Source: JAIVJN01 sp036732565 (GTDB lineage Bacteria > Acidobacteriota > Vicinamibacteria > Vicinamibacterales > UBA2999). Taken from it: a DNA stretch of 9,821 nucleotides. The notes under the pieces were generated by a model. The model did not search any database, was not told the origin of the DNA, and was given only the letters and a program-made list of their open reading frames with translations. The translations under genes and the position numbers were made by a program. The DNA lies in contig DAINCF010000264.1 of NCBI GenBank assembly GCA_036732565.1, forward strand, positions 1 to 9,821, read 5' to 3'. How positions within the stretch are numbered: the first letter of the stretch is position 1; every line of letters begins with the position of its first letter. Below are positions 5,274 through 9,821 of this stretch, in pieces.

Positions 5274-6572
5274 TCACACAATCATGCTGATCTTCTTCTC
5301 GGCCGTCGGGAAGCCCTTGTCGAGCTTCACCTTGAAGATCTCCTCGGCCACGGTCAGGTAGAGATCGCCGGCCGTGTTCCGGAACTTGGAGTGCAGGCCG
5401 GTCTTCATGCCGCCGGCATGCCCCGCCAGGATCATCGCCAGGCCGTTGTCCTTGTGCGGGTTCGCCTCGGCGTGCTCGTGGGCGAAGATGGCGCAGGTGT
5501 TGTCCAGGAGCGTGCCTTCTCCCTCGGGAATCGACTTCAACTTCGCCAGGAGGTAGGCGAACTCCTCGACGTGCCACTTGCAGATGTCGCGCATGATGCG
5601 CTGACCCGACGGCGACTCGCCGTTGGTGTGGGTGTAGTCGTGATGCCGCAGCTGGGTGTAGCCGAGCCAAGGCAGCCGCGTCAGGCTCTGGCACTTGGTC
5701 AGCATGTAGGAGGCGACGCGCGTCTGCCCCGACGCGAACGCGTGCACCACGAGGTCCGACTGAATCTTCGCGATGCGCGGATAGTCGGTGAGATCGGCGA
5801 CGTCCTCGGGCTCCTTGATGTTCTTGCCGTAGTCGGACGGCAGGCTCGCCACCGCCCGCTCCAACTCGCGCAGCGACGTCAGATGCTCGTCGAGGCGGTG
5901 CTTGTCCGGCTGACTCAGCGACGGCTGCAGCTCCGCCAGGTCCTCGCGCACCGCGTCGAGCACGCTCTTCTTGCGGTCCACCCACGTCTGATCGCGGACG
6001 CCGAAGAGGCGATCGAACAGGTTCTGCGGGATCATCTCGGGCGGGAGCGCCCGGTCGTAGCCGGCCCAGCTCAGGTTGCGGTGGATGTTCTCGCCGTGCG
6101 ATTCCTGACACACACCCACCTGCAGGGAGCGAAACCGGGAATCGCCGCCAACCTGATTGGCGATGACCTGATCGATGGAAGGTCCGCCGGCGCCGCGCCC
6201 CGTGTAGGGGGTGCCCGAGACCAGCGCGCTCATCGACTTGTGGTGCGTGTTGCCCGGCGCCGTGACCCGTGCGTTCGGATTGTCGACGCCGCTGATGACG
6301 TGGATGTCGTCGCGCAGCGACTCGAGGGGTGCCAGGCACGGCGTGAGCTCGAAGCCGGCGCCGAACTCGCGCGGGATCCAATAGCGCTCGGGGATGCCGT
6401 TGCCGTTGAACCAGAACAGGAAGCGCGGGGGGAGCGGCGAGGTCTTGGTGAGCTCCGCCGCGTACGCGGTTCCACTGGAATTGAACATGAACGAGAGCGG
6501 CGGCAGCCCGACCTGGATGGCCGCGCCGGTCATGCTCAAGTTTCTGAGGAATCGTCGCCTACTGAGCGTCAT
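5274..6572 (-). CDS. DUF1552 family protein, Tat-exported
   Basis: The 432-aa protein begins MTLSRRRFLRNL, a clear twin-arginine signal with hydrophobic region to about residue 39 (cleavage probably after AYA). The remainder matches the DUF1552 family: FLFWFNGNGIPERYW (51-65), HVISGVDNPNA (91-101), GNTHHKSMSALVSGTPY (107-123), NLSWAGYDRALPPEMIPQ (166-183) then LFDRLFG, HHDYTH (310-315), and LLDNTCAIFAHEHAEANPHK (355-374) followed by ILAGHAGG (381-388). The many conserved His/Asp/Asn residues suggest a metal site, but no activity is established that I can cite. Members commonly sit beside a DUF1592/DUF1588 cytochrome-like protein, as here: the stop of that gene is 27 bp upstream. GGAGA (6578-6582) precedes the start by five bases. 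It is the last gene of the operon; the hairpin array follows directly. Tat export implies folding, possibly with cofactor, before secretion. Confidence 0.93.
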   Translation of the reverse strand: MTLSRRRFLRNLSMTGAAIQVGLPPLSFMFNSSGTAYAAELTKTSPLPPRFLFWFNGNGIPERYWIPREFGAGFELTPCLAPLESLRDDIHVISGVDNPNARVTAPGNTHHKSMSALVSGTPYTGRGAGGPSIDQVIANQVGGDSRFRSLQVGVCQESHGENIHRNLSWAGYDRALPPEMIPQNLFDRLFGVRDQTWVDRKKSVLDAVREDLAELQPSLSQPDKHRLDEHLTSLRELERAVASLPSDYGKNIKEPEDVADLTDYPRIAKIQSDLVVHAFASGQTRVASYMLTKCQSLTRLPWLGYTQLRHHDYTHTNGESPSGQRIMRDICKWHVEEFAYLLAKLKSIPEGEGTLLDNTCAIFAHEHAEANPHKDNGLAMILAGHAGGMKTGLHSKFRNTAGDLYLTVAEEIFKVKLDKGFPTAEKKISMIV

Positions 6573-6577
6573 CGTCG

Positions 6578-6582
6578 TCTCC
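6578..6582 (-). promoter_or_regulatory. Ribosome binding site of the DUF1552 gene
   Basis: GGAGA on the minus strand lies five bases before the ATG at 6572, inside the 27-bp gap after the DUF1592-type gene. No promoter-like sequence is obvious in this gap, so the gene is probably read from the operon transcript. Confidence 0.6.
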
Positions 6583-6599
6583 GTGTGTAGGGCGCCGCG

Positions 6600-8633
6600 T
6601 CAGCGGTGCCGCTCGTCCGCGCTCACGCCAGATTTATCGTCCACGCCTTCGAGGAACTGGGGCGAGCGCACCAGCGCCACCAGCAGCTCCTTGAACTTGA
6701 AGCCCGAATCCCGGAACGTCGTAAACGCGGCGCGCACGGTGTCGCGGTCGGCGCCCGTTTCCATCCGTCCGAAAGCATACCGGAAGGTCTGCTTCACGAT
6801 GCATTCCTGACAGCCCCGATTGCCCGCCAGGACGCGCCCGATCTGCCGAGGCTCCGAGAACGCCGAGTTCGGGACGCCGGCCAGGTCGCCCGTGCCGTCG
6901 ATGGGCAGCTCCAGCGTCTTGACCGCTCGCTCGTCGTCGCCCTCTCGAATCTCGATCAGCTCCTTGTCGCGCCACCGGCCGACGGCGTCGAAGTTCTCCA
7001 AGCCGAACCCGATCGGATCCATCAGACGATGGCAGCTCGCGCAGGTCGGGTTGTCCGAGTGCGCGGACATCCGCTGGCGCCGCGGCAACGGCCGTTCGGC
7101 CGTCGGCTCGGGAATCTCGGTGTTGACGCCCGGCGGCGGATTCGGCACGTGCTGACAGAGCAGCTGCTCGCGCACGAAGATACCGCGGGCGGTTGGCGAG
7201 GTCTCAACGGGGCCGGCAGTGGACGCCAGGATCGAGGCCTGACCGAGGATGCCCGAACGCCGCGCCTCGGCCGGGAACTTCACCAGCTCGAACTCGCCGG
7301 ACGGCGGCGTCACGTCGTACAGCCTCGCGAGATCCGAGTTCAGGAAGCTGTAGTCGGCGGTGAACGCGTCCATGAAGTTGCCGTCGTTCCACACCAGGTT
7401 GCCGAGCAGCATGCGCGTCTCGAGCACCATCATCGCCGCCAGCTCCGGCGTGAACTCGGGATAGCGGCGTCGATCCTTCACGGCGCCCAACGCGCGATCG
7501 AAGCGGAGCCACTGCCCGAAGAACTCCTCCACCGCCTGTTTGGCCGGCTGCTCCTGGAGCATGGCCCGCGCGGTCTTCTCCAGGCCTTCCGGGGTCTTGA
7601 GCTCACCGTTGCCCGCGGCGTCGAACAGCCGCTGGTTCGGCATCGAGTCCCAGAGGAAATAGGAGAGCCGGCTCGCGACCTCGTAGTCGCGGAAGCGTCC
7701 GTCCGGGCCGTCTTCGGCGTGGAACAGGAACTTCGGCGACTGCAGCATCGCTTCCACCACGACCCGCGCGCCGTCGAGGAACTGTCCGCTCTTGCTCGCC
7801 TGGGCGGTGAAGAGCGCGGTGTAGCGCTGGTTCTCGCCGTCGGTCAACGGCCGCCGGAACGCGCGCAGCCCGAACGTCCGCACGAACTGATCGCGGCACT
7901 TCATGTCGCGCGCCGACGAGGGTGCGCACGGCACCAGCTTGTTGACGTCGCCGGCGCGGAACGCGTTCAACGCCAGCTTCTCGGCGGACGCGCTGTAGGC
8001 TTCTTCCAGCAACGGCGGAATGCCCTGCGTCTGCAACTGATTCTTGAAGCCGTTGGTGAAGTCCTCGGGCGGGAAGCGATCGGCGGGTCGACTGTGATCG
8101 CCGAGGAGATCCCGGACCGTGTTGTTGTACTGGCTGTGGGTCAGCCGTCGAAGCAGCTGCCGCGGCGCGTTGTCGGTCGTGGCTTCGGCGAGCCGCTTAC
8201 GGGCGGCCTCCACCGTGTCCTCGGACACGGTGGCCAGATGCGTGACCCAGTCGGTCAGTGCCTGCTCTTCCACCGTCCCAGGCTTGATGCGAAGGCCGCC
8301 GGTATGGCGCTCGCGGTTCGTCGGCTTGTTCAGCAGCAACGATTTCGCGGGATCGGCGCGATCGACGAGCGTCACCAACGTCAGCCCGAACGCTTCGATG
8401 TCATCGGGTGACGCGTTGGGCTCGGGAAAATGCAGCCGCGTCGACGAGGCCACGCCATCATCGGAATGGCAGCCTTGGCAGCCCGCCGCCTCGAAGATCG
8501 GGAAGACGGTTCTACCGAACGAAATCGGCGAACCAGGCGCGGAGGCGGACGGCGGCGCTTGTTGTCCACTGAGGTGGAGCGTCCCGGCAAAGATGAATGC
8601 AGCGAAAACGAACAAACCGCCGACACGGGTCAT
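6600..8633 (-). CDS. Multi-domain cytochrome c-like protein (DUF1587-DUF1595-DUF1592-DUF1588-DUF1585)
   Basis: This 677-aa protein has a signal peptide (about 1-24). It then has, in order: an N-terminal cytochrome-like segment with haem motif CQGCH (52-56); a DUF1587-like block RRLTHSQYNNTVRDLLG (162-178); a DUF1595-like block FGLRAFRRPLTDGENQRY (254-271); a DUF1592-like block from VVEAMLQSPKFLF (292-304) through ASRLSYFLWDSMPNQRLF (320-337); a DUF1588-like block RSGILGQASILASTAGP (459-475) with CASCHRLMDPIGFGLENFD (531-549), the second CxxCH; and a C-terminal DUF1585-like block with GCQECIVKQTFRYAFGR (607-623) and FRDSGFKFKELLVALVRSPQF (640-660, in part). This is the full usual architecture, common in planctomycetes and acidobacteria. 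Two CxxCH motifs suggest two covalent haems and an electron-transfer role in the periplasm; the function is otherwise unknown. Its ATG overlaps the LRR stop as ATGA. Confidence 0.93.
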   Translation of the reverse strand: MTRVGGLFVFAAFIFAGTLHLSGQQAPPSASAPGSPISFGRTVFPIFEAAGCQGCHSDDGVASSTRLHFPEPNASPDDIEAFGLTLVTLVDRADPAKSLLLNKPTNRERHTGGLRIKPGTVEEQALTDWVTHLATVSEDTVEAARKRLAEATTDNAPRQLLRRLTHSQYNNTVRDLLGDHSRPADRFPPEDFTNGFKNQLQTQGIPPLLEEAYSASAEKLALNAFRAGDVNKLVPCAPSSARDMKCRDQFVRTFGLRAFRRPLTDGENQRYTALFTAQASKSGQFLDGARVVVEAMLQSPKFLFHAEDGPDGRFRDYEVASRLSYFLWDSMPNQRLFDAAGNGELKTPEGLEKTARAMLQEQPAKQAVEEFFGQWLRFDRALGAVKDRRRYPEFTPELAAMMVLETRMLLGNLVWNDGNFMDAFTADYSFLNSDLARLYDVTPPSGEFELVKFPAEARRSGILGQASILASTAGPVETSPTARGIFVREQLLCQHVPNPPPGVNTEIPEPTAERPLPRRQRMSAHSDNPTCASCHRLMDPIGFGLENFDAVGRWRDKELIEIREGDDERAVKTLELPIDGTGDLAGVPNSAFSEPRQIGRVLAGNRGCQECIVKQTFRYAFGRMETGADRDTVRAAFTTFRDSGFKFKELLVALVRSPQFLEGVDDKSGVSADERHR
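8210..8233. repeat. Intragenic perfect inverted repeat, 11-bp arms with 2-bp centre
   Basis: CCACCGTGTCC at 8210-8220 is exactly complementary to GGACACGGTGG at 8223-8233, with TC between. It lies in the DUF1592-type gene at residues about 134-141 (ATVSEDTV). Coding symmetry (Thr-Val-Ser / Asp-Thr-Val) partly explains it. Confidence 0.6.
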
Positions 8634-9820
8634 TGCTTGGTCTCCGGACTCAACGGAATTCGCGGCGCCGTGCGTATGCCCGCCGACACCATGGTCACCG
8701 GGTGCTGCTTCTGAAAGGCCGCGAGGGCATCCGCGGTGATCGCGGTCTCGCTGACGTACAGGCGCTTCAAGCTCGGCAGTTTGCCCAGCGATGTCAGCGT
8801 CTGATCGGTGACCGCGGTGTTCGACAAATCGAGGCTCGAGAGCTTGCTCAGCGCCTGCAGGTGCGCCGCGGCGGAGTCGTCGATGCCACGCACGTTCCAG
8901 AGGCTCAAGCGCTGAAGTTCTGGAAGGCTAGCCAGCGCCTTGATGCCGCCGGACGTGACGGCCGAACCGCTCAGATCGAGGCGCCGGAGCTTCTTGAGCT
9001 GCGTGAGCTTGGCGATCCCGAGGTCGGTGATGCGCATGCCGCCCGCGATGCGGCACTCCGCCTCGCCATCCGCCGGGCCGAGGCCCTTCGGCCGCGGCTC
9101 GCCGAGCGCCACGCCGTATCCGAGGTTCAGCTCCTCGAGGCCGGCGAGCAGCGAGATCGTGTCGAGCTCCAAGTCGGTGACCACCGGCGCCCAGCACCAG
9201 CCTGCGTTGCGCCGCTGGATGCCGGCAAAGCTCAGCTTCTTCAACTTGGGCAGCAGCTTGAGCACGTGCAGGCCGACGCCGCTGATCTTGTTCCCGCCGA
9301 GGTTCAACTCTTCGAGCTGCGAGAGCGACGCCAGGTGCTCGAGGCCGACGTCGGAGATCTGGGTGAAGCTGATGTCGAGCGACCGGAGCTGCGAGAGCTC
9401 GCCGATGTACTGGAGGCTGGTGTCGGTGACGTCGGTGCCGCGCAGATTCAGCCTGGTGAGCTGGCGGTTGCCGCGCAGAAACGCCAGCGCCGCGTCGGTG
9501 ATGAATTCCGACGCGAACAGATTCAGCTCTTCGAGCTGCTCGAGCGCCTTCAACCGCTCGGCGCCACGATCGGAGATGTAGGTCAGTGAAAGATCGAGGC
9601 GCTTGAGGGACTTCAGCGTCGCGACGCGCTCGACGTCGGCGTCGGTCGCCCACGTGCGCGCCAGCGAGACCTCCACGATCTGTCCCTGCTTGTCGCGCAC
9701 CACCTCGCCGCCTTGCGCTTCGATCGTTGCGACGACGGTGGCGTCCTGCGCCTCAACCCCTTGCGCATCACGTAGGGGCGGTTCGCGAACCGCCCCTATC
9801 CCTCGCGGTGGTTCCGCCAC
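8630..9820 (-). CDS. Leucine-rich-repeat protein, 5' end beyond the window
   Basis: At least 396 residues are visible. The frame is open to the right edge, and the first start-like codon (GTG at 9820) is probably not the true start because no export signal is present. After a short N-terminal region (DATVVATIEAQGGEVVRD at 26-43) there are about ten to eleven 24-residue LRRs of the form LxxLxxLdLsxTxItDxgLxxL, e.g. KRLDLSLTYISDRGAERL (73-90), QLTRLNLRGTDVTDTSLQYI (120-139), QLRSLDISFTQISDVGLEHL (144-163), KLSSLDLSNTAVTDQTLTSL (326-345). Residues about 200-265 interrupt the pattern with a Pro/Gly-rich island holding Cys209 and Cys256. Residues 8-17 derive from the palindrome at 9772-9799. LRRs bind proteins or other ligands; here the partner may be the DUF1592/DUF1552 pair, since the stop codon overlaps the next start (ATGA). 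No enzymatic motif is seen. Confidence 0.88.
   Translation of the reverse strand: MAEPPRGIGAVREPPLRDAQGVEAQDATVVATIEAQGGEVVRDKQGQIVEVSLARTWATDADVERVATLKSLKRLDLSLTYISDRGAERLKALEQLEELNLFASEFITDAALAFLRGNRQLTRLNLRGTDVTDTSLQYIGELSQLRSLDISFTQISDVGLEHLASLSQLEELNLGGNKISGVGLHVLKLLPKLKKLSFAGIQRRNAGWCWAPVVTDLELDTISLLAGLEELNLGYGVALGEPRPKGLGPADGEAECRIAGGMRITDLGIAKLTQLKKLRRLDLSGSAVTSGGIKALASLPELQRLSLWNVRGIDDSAAAHLQALSKLSSLDLSNTAVTDQTLTSLGKLPSLKRLYVSETAITADALAAFQKQHPVTMVSAGIRTAPRIPLSPETKQ
8641..8645 (-). promoter_or_regulatory. Ribosome binding site of the DUF1592-type gene, inside the LRR gene
   Basis: GGAGA on the minus strand lies seven bases before the ATG at 8633. It falls in the last codons of the LRR gene, so initiation is probably coupled to termination at the ATGA overlap. 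Confidence 0.6.
9772..9799. repeat. Second copy of the 26-28 nt palindrome, in the LRR CDS
   Basis: Positions 9773-9798 equal their own reverse complement (26 nt; centre GGTTCGCGAACC). The element matches 1168-1195 except for one symmetric pair of changes (C/G to T/A in the two arms) and the outermost base at 9799. It is translated in the LRR frame as IGAVREPPLR, a different phase from the first copy. A further short inverted repeat, GGTGG/CCACC at 9807-9811 and 9817-9821, follows and runs to the window edge. Confidence 0.85.
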
Positions 9821-9821
9821 C

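Noticed and set aside
5391..6590. Long plus-strand open frame opposite the DUF1552 gene
   Set aside because: It is an antisense shadow of a high-GC gene, with low-complexity Arg/Val/Ala/Leu composition and no recognisable domain; the minus-strand protein has clear family motifs.
8597..9589. Long plus-strand open frame opposite the LRR gene, with repeated Leu/Glu segments
   Set aside because: Its periodicity mirrors the LRR repeats on the other strand; no ribosome site or independent domain is seen.

Overview
The window is high in GC, densely coded, and reads as a fragment of a Gram-negative soil or environmental bacterium. The gene set (secreted PQQ dehydrogenase-like protein, Tat-exported lactonase-like propeller, DUF1552 and DUF1592-family proteins) and the abundance of short palindromic intergenic repeats suggest Acidobacteriota, possibly the Vicinamibacteria. 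That placement is inference from gene content and style; there is no rRNA or other marker gene here.

Layout from left to right. Positions 1-98 hold a nested inverted repeat just past the 3' end of a minus-strand gene. At 99-1286 (minus) lies a 7-bladed propeller protein of the 6-phosphogluconolactonase/YbhE family with a Tat signal. It is divergent, across only 17 bp, from a plus-strand pair: a PQQ dehydrogenase-like 8-bladed propeller (1304-3019) and a secreted alpha/beta hydrolase (2998-4938) that starts with GTG inside the end of the propeller gene. A 328-bp array of hairpin-forming tandem units (4941-5268), bounded by a perfect 24-nt inverted repeat, fills the gap between this pair and a convergent minus-strand operon. 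That operon, in order of transcription, is a leucine-rich-repeat protein (cut by the right window edge), a multi-domain cytochrome c-like protein of the DUF1587/1595/1592/1588/1585 type, and a Tat-exported DUF1552 protein.

How the genes may work together: every protein with a visible N-terminus carries an apparent export signal, so the window looks devoted to periplasmic or secreted functions. The PQQ protein and the hydrolase are translationally coupled and may handle a shared extracellular substrate, but nothing in the sequence names it. The DUF1592-type and DUF1552 proteins are a known paired set of unknown function. The LRR gene is coupled to them by an ATGA overlap, which suggests a three-protein surface or periplasmic assembly.

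The most unusual content is the repeat DNA. Three unrelated palindrome families occur in under 10 kb. One (a 26-28 nt palindrome) sits inside two coding sequences in two different reading phases, near the N-terminus of both, and its two copies differ by one symmetric, pairing-preserving change. No RNA gene, CRISPR array, transposase or prophage gene is visible.
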